From Methanosarcina sp. UBA402 (GTDB lineage: Archaea > Halobacteriota > Methanosarcinia > Methanosarcinales > Methanosarcinaceae), in NCBI GenBank assembly GCA_002509325.1, contig DADO01000126.1:1-9344 (forward strand): 9,344 nt of DNA, written 5' to 3'. Both the position numbers and the translations under genes were made by a program. Of the stretch, positions 1-6,476 are shown piece by piece. Position 1 is the stretch's first letter. The number at the start of each line of letters is the position of its first letter. The notes beneath the pieces are model-generated. The model made no database searches, had not been told where the DNA came from, and saw only the letters and a program-made list of their open reading frames with translations.

Positions 1-138
1 ATTAGAATTTTAGTTTAAAAGCTCACTTTTTTTCACTATCTACGGACGTATCTATTTTCTTAGGTTGGATTGCTAGAATAGCATAGAACTGATTGGAGTC
101 AAGAATACATATGGGAGATACCTCACAAAAAACAATTG

Positions 139-173
139 TCAAATTAGATCTAAAAAATCCAGATCTAATTTGA
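139..173. repeat. Perfect 13-bp inverted repeat, possible minus-strand terminator
   Basis: The arms at 139-151 (TCAAATTAGATCT) and 161-173 (AGATCTAATTTGA) are exact reverse complements around a 9-base spacer. Read on the minus strand, the hairpin is followed after a few bases by a run of six T at about 127-132, which suits a terminator for a minus-strand transcript. No minus-strand gene is recognised immediately upstream of it, so the role is uncertain. It could equally be a palindromic repeat or a protein-binding site. Confidence 0.5.
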
Positions 174-330
174 GATCTTCCATAAATAACACTGAACATA
201 AAGTATATATCATATGCTGCGTTCTCTAGTGATGTTTTTACCGAAAACTCACGCTTTTGCAGGGATTCCTGAAAAGCCACGCAGCGATTTGCTGTGGCGG
301 ATTAAAATCTCCCGATCGATGTATTGGTCC

Positions 331-352
331 GTTATAATCGGTAAAGATATAA
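331..352 (+). promoter_or_regulatory. Candidate TATA region for rps15
   Basis: Two AT-rich TATA-like sequences, GTTATAATCG at 331-340 and AAAGATATAA at 343-352, lie about 60-80 bases upstream of the S15 start. Either would place transcription initiation some 25 bases downstream and leave a leader of a few tens of bases, long enough to carry the ribosome binding site at 397-402. The choice between them is a guess from sequence alone. Confidence 0.3.
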
Positions 353-409
353 CTTCAGCCCGAAGAACTTTCCTCAGGGCATCGATCAATTAATATCAGG
401 AGAATTATT

Positions 410-868
410 ATGGCAAAAATGCACACCAAAAGAAAAGGCAAGTCCTCTTCCACCAGGCCAATCAGAACTGAGCCGCCTGAGTGGTGCAAGATCAGCGCAG
501 AAGAAGTCACTTCAATCGTCCTTGACCTCTGGAAACAGGGCGTCTCCACCGCCGAAATTGGGATGACTTTAAGGGACCGTTACGGGGTTCCTGATGCCAA
601 GCTTATCACAGGCAAGAAGGTTACAACTATCCTCAAGGAAAATAATGTTGCTTCGAACCTTCCTGAAGACCTCACCAATCTGATTGTGAAGGCTCTGAGG
701 CTCAGGAAACACCTTTCTATTAACAAAAAAGATGTTCACAACAAACGTGCTCTTAATCTGACTGAGTCCAAGATCAGAAGGCTTGTTAAGTACTACAAGC
801 AAGAGAAGGTACTTCCAAGAGACTGGTTCTACAAGCCTGAAACTGCAGAAATGATGATTACCAGGTAA
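410..868 (+). CDS. rps15: 30S ribosomal protein S15 (uS15, archaeal type)
   Basis: Primary rRNA-binding protein of the small ribosomal subunit, which binds the central domain of 16S rRNA in the cytoplasm. The 152-residue product has the archaeal/eukaryotic architecture. The N-terminal S13-type extension carries the hallmark HTKRKGKSSSTRP (residues 5-17) and PPEW (22-25). The S15 helical domain follows from about residue 75, with the basic LRLRKHL and the C-terminal KIRRLVKYYK (121-130) typical of the family. The length is normal for archaea. The ATG at 410 is preceded by TCAGGAG (396-402) at good spacing, which fixes the start. The gene appears to be transcribed alone: the next genes are convergent, and a terminator hairpin begins inside its last codons. 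Confidence 0.97.
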   Translation: MAKMHTKRKGKSSSTRPIRTEPPEWCKISAEEVTSIVLDLWKQGVSTAEIGMTLRDRYGVPDAKLITGKKVTTILKENNVASNLPEDLTNLIVKALRLRKHLSINKKDVHNKRALNLTESKIRRLVKYYKQEKVLPRDWFYKPETAEMMITR

Positions 869-898
869 AAACCTGGAAATCTTTTTTTCTGGTTTTTT
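861..898 (+). terminator. rps15 terminator, hairpin overlapping the stop codon
   Basis: A perfect 6-bp stem, CCAGGT (861-866) with ACCTGG (871-876), closes a four-A loop and is followed by T runs at 882-888 and 893-898. The TAA stop (866-868) lies in the stem and loop. Hairpin plus T tracts is a strong intrinsic terminator pattern, and oligo-T alone is enough for archaeal RNA polymerase. A second small hairpin (TTGCC 909-913 with GGCAA 919-923) follows in the convergent spacer. I saw no clear T-rich terminator for the opposing ABC operon. Confidence 0.75.
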
Positions 899-1043
899 CT
901 GGTCGGTTTTGCCTCTCTGGCAACCCTACCACTATATTGAAATTCTACGTTTACTCTTTTTATCTTCGATTGTTTTTGAAATTTCTATGAATTCACACTT
1001 TTCTACATATTCTTATCTTTTCTTTAATAGGATTGTGTGCATT

Positions 1044-1826
1044 TTAGAGGTTATGTGCAAATGGTACTTCAGGGCTTCCGGGAACCACACACTGCATACC
1101 TGCAACCTCTCCGATAACTACTGGCAGGCCGTACACCTCCTCGATCACCTGAGGTGTGATTACCTCAGCTCCTCCATGTGCGTGAACCTTCCCCCCTTTC
1201 AGGAAAATAAACCGGTCTGCATACCTGAGGGCCTGATTGAGGTCGTGCATGGTCATTACCGCTGCAATCCCGTGCTCCAGGACAATCTGCCTGATAATGG
1301 CAAGGATTTCAACCTGATTTCTCAGGTCAAGGCTGCTTGTAGGTTCATCAAGGAGGAGGATTTTTGGCTCCTGTACAAGCGAGCGTGCGATTGCGACCTT
1401 CTGGAGTTCGCCTCCGCTCATTTCATCGATATAAGCCATGCGGAGTTTTTCCATGGAAAGTAACCTGAAGACCGAATCGACTATTCTAAGGTCCTTTTCG
1501 GTAATGTCCCATTTGATATGGGGCCGCCTTCCGAGCAGGACGGCATCAAAAGCAGTCAACCTGCCGGTTTCCACCCTCTGGGGAACATACCCGATAATGC
1601 GTGCGATCTCCATCGTTCCCAGGTCAAAAAGGTCATTTCCATCGAGATGAACTGTTCCCCCTTTGGGACGGAGAATTCTGTTAAGGCACTTTAACAGGGT
1701 GGTCTTGCCAACCCCATTAGGCCCGAGAATTGCTACAACTTCTCCTTCCTCAATGGAAAAGGCGATTTCATGCAGGATTTTACGGCTGCGATACAGAAAT
1801 TCAAGTTCTTCTACAGATAGAATCAT
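1044..1826 (-). CDS. ABC transporter ATP-binding protein, FecE/BtuD type
   Basis: Cytoplasmic ATPase that powers uptake through the adjacent permease. All nucleotide-binding motifs are present in the 260 residues: Walker A GPNGVGKT (35-42), Q-loop Gln83 in YVPQR, signature MSGGE (136-140, a mild variant of LSGGQ), Walker B ILLLDE (156-161), D-loop SSLD (164-167) and switch His194 in MTMHDL. The C-terminal part, with FLKGGKVHAHG and VYGLPV, matches the iron-siderophore/heme/corrinoid subclass, and the length is typical. The ATG at 1826 overlaps the permease stop as ATGA, which suggests translational coupling; AGGGG lies at 1836-1840. It is the last gene of the operon. The substrate cannot be read from this subunit. 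Confidence 0.93.
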   Translation of the reverse strand: MILSVEELEFLYRSRKILHEIAFSIEEGEVVAILGPNGVGKTTLLKCLNRILRPKGGTVHLDGNDLFDLGTMEIARIIGYVPQRVETGRLTAFDAVLLGRRPHIKWDITEKDLRIVDSVFRLLSMEKLRMAYIDEMSGGELQKVAIARSLVQEPKILLLDEPTSSLDLRNQVEILAIIRQIVLEHGIAAVMTMHDLNQALRYADRFIFLKGGKVHAHGGAEVITPQVIEEVYGLPVVIGEVAGMQCVVPGSPEVPFAHNL

Positions 1827-2905
1827 CTTTTATATCCCCTAAGAAGTAAGTATATGAAAATTGGCGCTCCCATGAAAGCCGTAAGGATAGAGACGGGAAG
1901 CACATATGGCGACACTATAAGCCTGGCCGCGGTATCAGATGCCAGAAGGAGAATTCCTCCAAGCAGGGTCGAGCCAGGGATCAGGTATCTCTGGTCATCT
2001 CCTATGACTCTTCTTGCCATGTGTGGACAGACCAGCCCTACAAACCCGATTACTCCCAAAAACGAAACGATCACAGCAGAGACAAGAGCTGCAATAACCA
2101 TGCCGACCAGCCTGACCCTTTCCACATTGATACCTAACCCTTTTGCGGTTTCATCTCCCGCGTCTATGGCATTGTAGTCCCAGCGGTTGATTATAAAGAA
2201 TATAGTCGCAAACAGGACAACACACGTCATAATTTTAAGTTCCAGCCAGTTTACTCTTCCGACATCACCAAAGGTCCAGAAAACAACTGCTGCGAGCTGG
2301 GTATCATCAGCAAAGTACTGGAGGAACATCGTGCCTGCGGTAAAAAGGGAAGAAAGCGCAACCCCTGCAAGTACCATTACTTCGGGAGAAGATGCTCGGA
2401 TTCGGGAAATAAGCAGAATTATCCCGGTAGCAAGAAGGCAGAAGAAAAAAGCTACTATGGTAGTCAGGTAAGGGTTGTTGATCATAATGGGATCTGCAAC
2501 TGTAGACTGTATTTTTCCAGTGCCTAGAACTACCACAGATACTGCAGCTCCGAAAGCGCCGGCATTTGAAATTCCAAGCGTAAACGGAGAACCAAGTGGG
2601 TTGCGCAGGATGGACTGCATTACAACCCCTGCAACTGAAAGCCCGGCTCCTGCAACTATTGCAGCTAGAGCCTGTGGGAGCCGGATATTCCAGATTATAC
2701 TCCGTACACCTACATCCCATTTAGTAACAGGTTTTTGACCCAATAGTGTTTGCATTACCTTGTACAGAGGGATTTCTACCTCTCCTACTGAGATCGAGTA
2801 GATAAACATAAAGAAGAGGAGCAGAAGCCCCCCTAAAATCCAGAAGTATTTCCTCCTCACGTAAGCGAGGTAATCTTCCGGAACTGCTCCTTTGGCAAAA
2901 TGCAC
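1823..2905 (-). CDS. ABC transporter permease, BtuC/FecD family
   Basis: Membrane channel of the importer. The 360-residue protein is strongly hydrophobic, with about ten predicted membrane segments; the first is around residues 21-38. Family landmarks are present: RLPQAL (75-80), GVVMQSILRNPLGSPF with LGISN (93-114), the coupling-helix region ETAKGLGINVERVRL (252-266), and the conserved C-terminal GVIGFVGLVCPHMARRVIG (284-302) with LASDTAARL. The start is GTG at 2905. Reading upstream in frame meets TAA within seven codons and no other start, and GGAGGG (2915-2920) sits 9 bases before the GTG. The gene begins 18 bases after the binding-protein stop and overlaps the ATPase start by four bases. 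Cobalamin, heme and ferric-siderophore permeases all share these motifs. Confidence 0.93.
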   Translation of the reverse strand: MHFAKGAVPEDYLAYVRRKYFWILGGLLLLFFMFIYSISVGEVEIPLYKVMQTLLGQKPVTKWDVGVRSIIWNIRLPQALAAIVAGAGLSVAGVVMQSILRNPLGSPFTLGISNAGAFGAAVSVVVLGTGKIQSTVADPIMINNPYLTTIVAFFFCLLATGIILLISRIRASSPEVMVLAGVALSSLFTAGTMFLQYFADDTQLAAVVFWTFGDVGRVNWLELKIMTCVVLFATIFFIINRWDYNAIDAGDETAKGLGINVERVRLVGMVIAALVSAVIVSFLGVIGFVGLVCPHMARRVIGDDQRYLIPGSTLLGGILLLASDTAARLIVSPYVLPVSILTAFMGAPIFIYLLLRGYKR

Positions 2906-2923
2906 TTCTTTATACCCTCCATG

Positions 2924-4141
2924 TTACAGCAGAATCTGCTTAAAGCCAGTATCATTGTACTGCCCATTCAGGTCGGAGAACACAGGTTTGCCAAGGAAGA
3001 AGGTGTATATCTCGTCGGCTTTGGCTTCCGGATCGATATCTTCAAATCTGTCTGGATAGAGCACTTTTCCTACAAAATAAGCATTTGCAAGCACGGACTC
3101 ATAATTCGTGCTGTAGAAGTTGTAGGGAATAACGCCGTAAACTTTTCCGTTCTCTATAGCTGAAAGCCCTTTAAGTGCAGGGTCATTCTTGAGCTCTCCA
3201 ATTGCTCCTTCATTGCCCATCTGGATGGTACCGACATCAATAAACAGGTACTCTGGATCCCAGTCTACGAGCGCTTCTTTAGCAATATCTGCATGGTCTG
3301 CGCCCATTCCGGCTGCAACATTCTTTGCATTCACCCAGAGGAATGGCGGGTAAGCTGGTTCCGTGGAGACAATTCCATGAGCGCCTGCACTGCTCACCCC
3401 TCCGACATAGACAGTCTTTCTTTCGGAATCCGGGATATCTACAGTCCTGCTTTCAAGATCCTGCATTGTAGCTTCGATATAGGCAATTACTTCTTCTGCT
3501 CTTTCCTGTTTGCCTGCTGCCTCGCCCATTATCCGGAGTGAATCGTACATTTCGGCTTTCTGCTCCTCATTCTTTAAAGATCCATAAGAAAGCATGACAA
3601 CAGGAATACCAGTTTTACTCTGAAGCGAATCGGCATCAGCAGCATTGGTTGCTGCCGGCTGGCCAGTTGTACCGGTTTTCAGGATTACCTGTGGGTCAAT
3701 GGCAATTATCTTTTCAGGGTCATCCTTGCCTCTGAACTCACCAATAAGTGGATAGTCTTTAAGCTGTGGGTTTGCAAGGGCATAGGGACGACCCTCGATT
3801 TCGTTTTCCTTTTTTTCGATGCTGTCAACCCCTACGATGTTGTCCTCAGCCTGGAGGTATATAAGGTAACGCAGGCATCCAGCTCCTGAGCAAACAAACC
3901 TTTCTGCATTACCAGGTATGGCGATTTCCCTGCCAACTCCATCCGTGAGTGTGAACTCTGAAGATCCTGCTGCCTCATCGGCGCCTGAAACTCCTGAAGC
4001 CTCTGCTGGAGCCGATACTTCCGAATTCCCATCAGATGCGGATTTATCAGCACACCCAGAAGCCATTACCAGGGCAGCAATGAGTATTCCTATCAAAATA
4101 AATTTATTCGATTTTAATTTATTACTATAATTTAATTCCAT
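2924..4141 (-). CDS. ABC transporter substrate-binding lipoprotein (iron/corrinoid class)
   Basis: Extracytoplasmic receptor that delivers ligand to the permease. From the ATG at 4141 the product has 405 residues: a basic N-terminus, a hydrophobic segment, and lipobox-like MASGC with the lipid-attachment Cys at residue 30. An Ala/Ser/Gly/Glu-rich linker of about 30 residues follows, then a Peripla_BP_2-type domain with the usual features GVGREIAIP, IIAIDPQVIL, WDPEYLFID and IENGKVYGV. It is longer than BtuF proteins of about 250 residues. An ATG five codons upstream (4156) is in frame, but GGAGG (4154-4150) overlaps that codon and sits 8 bases before 4141, so I prefer 4141. It is the first gene of the operon. 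The ligand is not determinable: ferric siderophore, heme and corrinoid are all possible. Confidence 0.9.
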   Translation of the reverse strand: MELNYSNKLKSNKFILIGILIAALVMASGCADKSASDGNSEVSAPAEASGVSGADEAAGSSEFTLTDGVGREIAIPGNAERFVCSGAGCLRYLIYLQAEDNIVGVDSIEKKENEIEGRPYALANPQLKDYPLIGEFRGKDDPEKIIAIDPQVILKTGTTGQPAATNAADADSLQSKTGIPVVMLSYGSLKNEEQKAEMYDSLRIMGEAAGKQERAEEVIAYIEATMQDLESRTVDIPDSERKTVYVGGVSSAGAHGIVSTEPAYPPFLWVNAKNVAAGMGADHADIAKEALVDWDPEYLFIDVGTIQMGNEGAIGELKNDPALKGLSAIENGKVYGVIPYNFYSTNYESVLANAYFVGKVLYPDRFEDIDPEAKADEIYTFFLGKPVFSDLNGQYNDTGFKQILL

Positions 4142-4156
4142 ATTACTTTCCTCCAT

Positions 4157-4500
4157 GATCAGTGAGTGAAAGTATTACATAAAATTAACTAAATTTATCT
4201 ATTTATTATTGAATCTCAAGAGTCTTCTGAAAATGATAAGTTATTGTGACTTTAAAGCCATATAAAATAAACTTGCAATCTTGCCTGAAAACCCGCTTGC
4301 TTTTAATTAATGAAACCGTTAGCCTACGATCGTGACTGTTTTTGTTAATTGATTCCTGTGAAAGGTTAACGCAGTGAAATATTGATCTGGTAAAACATCA
4401 GTTAAAAATTGGAAAAATTACAGGATTATTATAAAAATTAGATAAAAAGACTTATTCTCAGTTTTCTCCCTAAAAAACGAGATAAACTAGAGAAGTAAAT
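4157..4500 (-). promoter_or_regulatory. AT-rich leader and promoter region of the ABC operon
   Basis: This stretch contains no gene. Read on the minus strand it offers several TATA-like tracts, notably one around 4188-4209 (ATAAATAGATAAATTTA) and another around 4258-4273 (TTTATTTTATATGG). These would give leaders of roughly 20-40 or 90-100 bases before the binding-protein start. I found no palindrome convincing enough to name as a metal-regulator operator, so regulation by iron or by corrinoid cannot be claimed. The rest is unstructured AT-rich sequence. Confidence 0.35.
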
Positions 4501-4565
4501 TTGCTTTTCAAAAAAGTTATGAGTTCAATATTTGGGTTCCAGCCCCTCAATCTGGGAAAAAGTTT

Positions 4566-4772
4566 TTATTCAGTTTCGATCCTTTTTCCACCCGCTGCTT
4601 TTTCTTTTTCCTGGTGGATCGCCTCGATAGCTACACCGTACAACTTTTCCATTTCACGGGCTGACTCTAAGGTGAGTACGGACAAAAACTGAGGATACTC
4701 GCCGCTGCGCACGATCATTCCCTTAAAAACATGCCCTATGGCCCGCCCTATGGCCCGGGTAGTTTTTCGATT
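4566..4772 (-). pseudogene. Protein-like minus-strand remnant, unidentified
   Basis: The minus frame is open from 4772 (just after a TGA at 4773-4775) to a TAA at 4566-4568. The translation looks like real protein: an amphipathic, charged stretch with MIVRSGEYPQFLSVLTLESA, then REMEKLYGVAIEAIHQEKEK. If the ATG at 4718 is used the peptide is 50 residues, but there is no well-spaced ribosome binding site. I do not recognise the family. The same frame continues upstream, through three stops, into another protein-like stretch (4794-4952). This suggests decayed coding sequence, though a real small protein or chance is possible. The plus-strand frame at 4501-4692 is the shadow of this one. Confidence 0.35.
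4733..4756. repeat. 12-bp exact tandem duplication
   Basis: GCCCTATGGCCC occurs twice back to back (4733-4744 and 4745-4756). On the minus strand it duplicates four codons in frame (RAIG RAIG) inside the remnant at 4566-4772, so it does not break that frame. Confidence 0.8.
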
Positions 4773-4793
4773 TCACCTGAAATATTATTTACT

Positions 4794-4952
4794 TTAAGGT
4801 ATTTGCGGTCGCATGGATGGCATGTCAGAAGAAACCTGGTAGGTCTGACCGACACTGTTGGTATAACTTGCATTAACAGCTTTAAGGTTGAAAACCACAG
4901 TTTTTGTCGATGCTGTGTGCAAATACCAGCAGGATAAAAACACAAATAACAA
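4794..4952 (-). pseudogene. Possible small secreted peptide or gene remnant, unidentified
   Basis: From a TTG at 4952 the minus frame runs 52 codons to TAA at 4794-4796. The product would begin with a hydrophobic stretch (LLFVFLSCWYL) like a signal or anchor sequence. It continues with a beta-rich, surface-protein-like segment, TVVFNLKAVNASYTNSVGQ. AAAGGG lies upstream, but about 11-12 bases from the TTG, which is long. I do not recognise the family. The frame is the same as that of the remnant at 4566-4772, with stops at 4794, 4785 and 4773 between them, so both may derive from one decayed gene. It starts some 50 bases after nadC ends, on the same strand. Confidence 0.3.
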
Positions 4953-5001
4953 AGTTATAGGATCCCTTTCAGCTTTTTCCTCTTCAGCCTTTTAAGTAAT
5001 T

Positions 5002-5826
5002 TTAACTGATTATTTCCAGGCTTATATCTATCCATCTTGATTTGTGGATAAGAGAACCCATAGATATGACATCTACTCCTGTTTTTGCATATCCCCCAAG
5101 GTTTTCCTGGGAAATACCTCCGGACGCTTCCACAATAACTGAGTTCCTAAGCTCTTTTTCTTTAAGTATCTCCAGCGTTTTCAGGACGGCTTCGGGCGGC
5201 ATGTTATCCAGCATTATAATATCAGCTCCGAGTTCTGCGGCGAGCACAGCATTTTCTGCAGACTCGACTTCAACTTCTATTTTCCGGGTGAAACTGGTCT
5301 TTTTCGCGGCATCGATTGCAGCTTCTATTCCCATCAGTTTGATGTGGTTGTCCTTAATCATAACCGAATCCGAAAGGTTGAACCTGTGAGGGTCTCCTCC
5401 GCCTGCAGCCACAGCCAGTTTTTCGAACTTCCTTATTCCCGGGGTGGTTTTTCTGGTACAGGCTACTCTTGTAGTCTCAGAATATCTTCTTACCGTATCC
5501 AAACAGGCTCGGGTAAGAGTTGCGATCCCGCTAAGGTGCCCCAGGAAGTTCAGGGAAAGCCTCTCTGCTCTGAGAATGGATACTGCTCCTCCCTTTAACC
5601 TGAAAATGATCTCACCTTCTTTGAGATGGTCTCCATCTTTAAAAGTGGTTTCAGCCTGAATCCCAAGATAGCAAAAAATTGATTTGGCTTCTTTAATCCC
5701 GGCAATAACGCAGGCCTCTTTTGTGATAATAATGGCTTCTGAAGGTCTATCAGGCACAATAGTGCACGAAACATCATCGTACCCAAGATCTTCTTCTATA
5801 AAGCTTTCAACTTCTTTAATAAGCAT
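5002..5826 (-). CDS. nadC: Nicotinate-nucleotide pyrophosphorylase (quinolinate phosphoribosyltransferase)
   Basis: Cytoplasmic enzyme that converts quinolinate and PRPP to nicotinate mononucleotide, CO2 and pyrophosphate, the last step of de novo NAD-precursor synthesis. The 274-residue length is normal. Motifs in order are ERLSLNFLGHLSGIAT (88-103), the phosphate-binding TRKTTPG (124-130), GGGDPHRFNLSD (142-153), KDNH (158-161), EVEVES (184-189), IIMLDN (203-208), EASGGI (233-238) and the C-terminal VDVISMGSLIHKS. TTPG and GGGDPHRF fit NadC rather than the related ModD. The start is ATG at 5826 with a modest AGGGTAG at 5838-5832. It has its own promoter, and nadX and nadA lie nearby on the opposite strand, which supports the assignment. 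Confidence 0.95.
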   Translation of the reverse strand: MLIKEVESFIEEDLGYDDVSCTIVPDRPSEAIIITKEACVIAGIKEAKSIFCYLGIQAETTFKDGDHLKEGEIIFRLKGGAVSILRAERLSLNFLGHLSGIATLTRACLDTVRRYSETTRVACTRKTTPGIRKFEKLAVAAGGGDPHRFNLSDSVMIKDNHIKLMGIEAAIDAAKKTSFTRKIEVEVESAENAVLAAELGADIIMLDNMPPEAVLKTLEILKEKELRNSVIVEASGGISQENLGGYAKTGVDVISMGSLIHKSRWIDISLEIIS

Positions 5827-5857
5827 GATTTCTACCCTGCTATTTTATGTTGCTCGG

Positions 5858-5865
5858 ATTTATAA
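5858..5865 (-). promoter_or_regulatory. TATA box of nadC
   Basis: On the minus strand CCTCTTATAAATCC contains a good archaeal TATA box, TTATAAAT. It is centred about 35 bases before the nadC ATG, which predicts a transcription start near 5835-5838 and a very short leader that just includes the AGGGTAG ribosome binding site. A weaker alternative, ACATAAAATAG (5849-5839), lies closer to the gene. Confidence 0.5.
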
Positions 5866-5884
5866 GAGGTACGGACGTTTTGCA

Positions 5885-5950
5885 TTTTTCTATTTCTTCC
5901 AAGACATCTCTTCCATTTTTTCTATTTCTTCCAAGACATCTCTTCCATTT
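5885..5950. repeat. Exact 32-bp tandem duplication upstream of nadC
   Basis: The bases at 5885-5916 are repeated without change at 5917-5948, and identity runs two bases further. The unit is pyrimidine-rich on the plus strand (TATTTCTTCCAAGACATC at its core). Read on the minus strand, each copy contains a complete eight-codon frame, ATG GAA GAG ATG TCT TGG AAG AAA TAG. The two copies are in different frames because 32 is not a multiple of three. The array lies just upstream of the nadC TATA box and downstream of the QueD-type gene. Confidence 0.9.
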
Positions 5951-5970
5951 GATCTGTTTTTTCCAGTTGA

Positions 5971-5987
5971 TATACTTCTTAAGTATA
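5971..5987. repeat. Short inverted repeat between the QueD-type gene and nadC
   Basis: TATACTT (5971-5977) and AAGTATA (5981-5987) are perfect reverse complements around CTT. The position, 20 bases beyond the tandem duplication and about 110 bases upstream of the nadC TATA box, would suit an operator or weak hairpin. AT-rich palindromes of this size also arise by chance. Confidence 0.3.
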
Positions 5988-6083
5988 CACATCTACATTC
6001 TGAAAAAACAAGGGCCAAAATCATGCTTCAATGATGTTAGTAGTTCAAATTAGCAGTTCAAATAAGAAATGAGGATAAACCTT

Positions 6084-6476
6084 TTAAAATGTGGAAAACG
6101 GGTTAACCATTAAGTATTTTGCACAGGCATTCTCCAACTCCCAGGCTGTGACACTGGTAACCCTGATTTTCGGGTCTTTGAGCATAGCTTGAAGGGAGTT
6201 TGCGATGTATAAGGCAATGTTTTCCGAAGACGGTGGATTTTGGTCATTAAAGTAATCGAGTTCATTTAAAAAATTGTGATCCAGCCTTGTCATGATTTCG
6301 GATACGTTCTGCTTTAGTTCTCCAAAGTCTACCAGTACTCCGGCATCATTGAGGTTTTCTCCAGCCACACAAACTTCTATCTTCCAGTTGTTTCCGTGAA
6401 GAATTTCACATTTTTTGGCTACCATCTTAAGCTGATGGGCTGCTGCAAAATGGATAACAACTTTCAACTCAAACAT
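6084..6476 (-). CDS. 6-pyruvoyltetrahydropterin synthase / QueD family protein
   Basis: COG0720-family protein of 130 residues. Members convert 7,8-dihydroneopterin triphosphate to 6-carboxy- or 6-pyruvoyl-tetrahydropterin, or act as pterin aldolases. In archaea they serve 7-deazaguanine (archaeosine) or pterin synthesis. Visible motifs are HFAAAHQL with zinc ligand His14, catalytic-type Cys23 in KKCEILHG, His27, LVDFGELK (48-55), RLDHNFLN (64-71) with the Asp-His pair, PSSENIA (82-88) and TAWELENACAKY (110-121). The usual third zinc ligand, the second His of HGHN, is Asn29 here (HGNN; codon AAC at 6392-6390). The start is ATG at 6476 with no clear Shine-Dalgarno. No queC or queE is in the window, so I withhold a gene symbol. 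Confidence 0.85.
   Translation of the reverse strand: MFELKVVIHFAAAHQLKMVAKKCEILHGNNWKIEVCVAGENLNDAGVLVDFGELKQNVSEIMTRLDHNFLNELDYFNDQNPPSSENIALYIANSLQAMLKDPKIRVTSVTAWELENACAKYLMVNPFSTF

Larger units (their letters stand above)
1..409. other. Intergenic region upstream of rps15, no supported gene
   Basis: This AT-rich stretch holds no gene I can support. A minus-strand reading frame at 23-280 (85 codons) has no recognisable domain and no convincing ribosome binding site, so I treat it as chance. The notable contents are a long inverted repeat at 139-173 and, closer to the ribosomal gene, TATA-like sequences around 331-352. The gene to the left lies outside the window. Confidence 0.6.

Noticed and set aside
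23..280. Minus-strand frame of 85 codons at the left edge
   Set aside because: No recognisable domain, no clear ribosome binding site, and it runs through the 13-bp inverted repeat; more likely chance in AT-rich DNA.
909..1463. Plus-strand frame of 184 codons
   Set aside because: It lies largely antisense to the ABC ATPase gene, whose full set of nucleotide-binding motifs is unambiguous.
2855..2922. ATG at 2922-2920 (minus strand) as the permease start
   Set aside because: It is in a different frame from the permease and opens only a short peptide; GTG at 2905 with GGAGGG at 9 bases is the consistent start.
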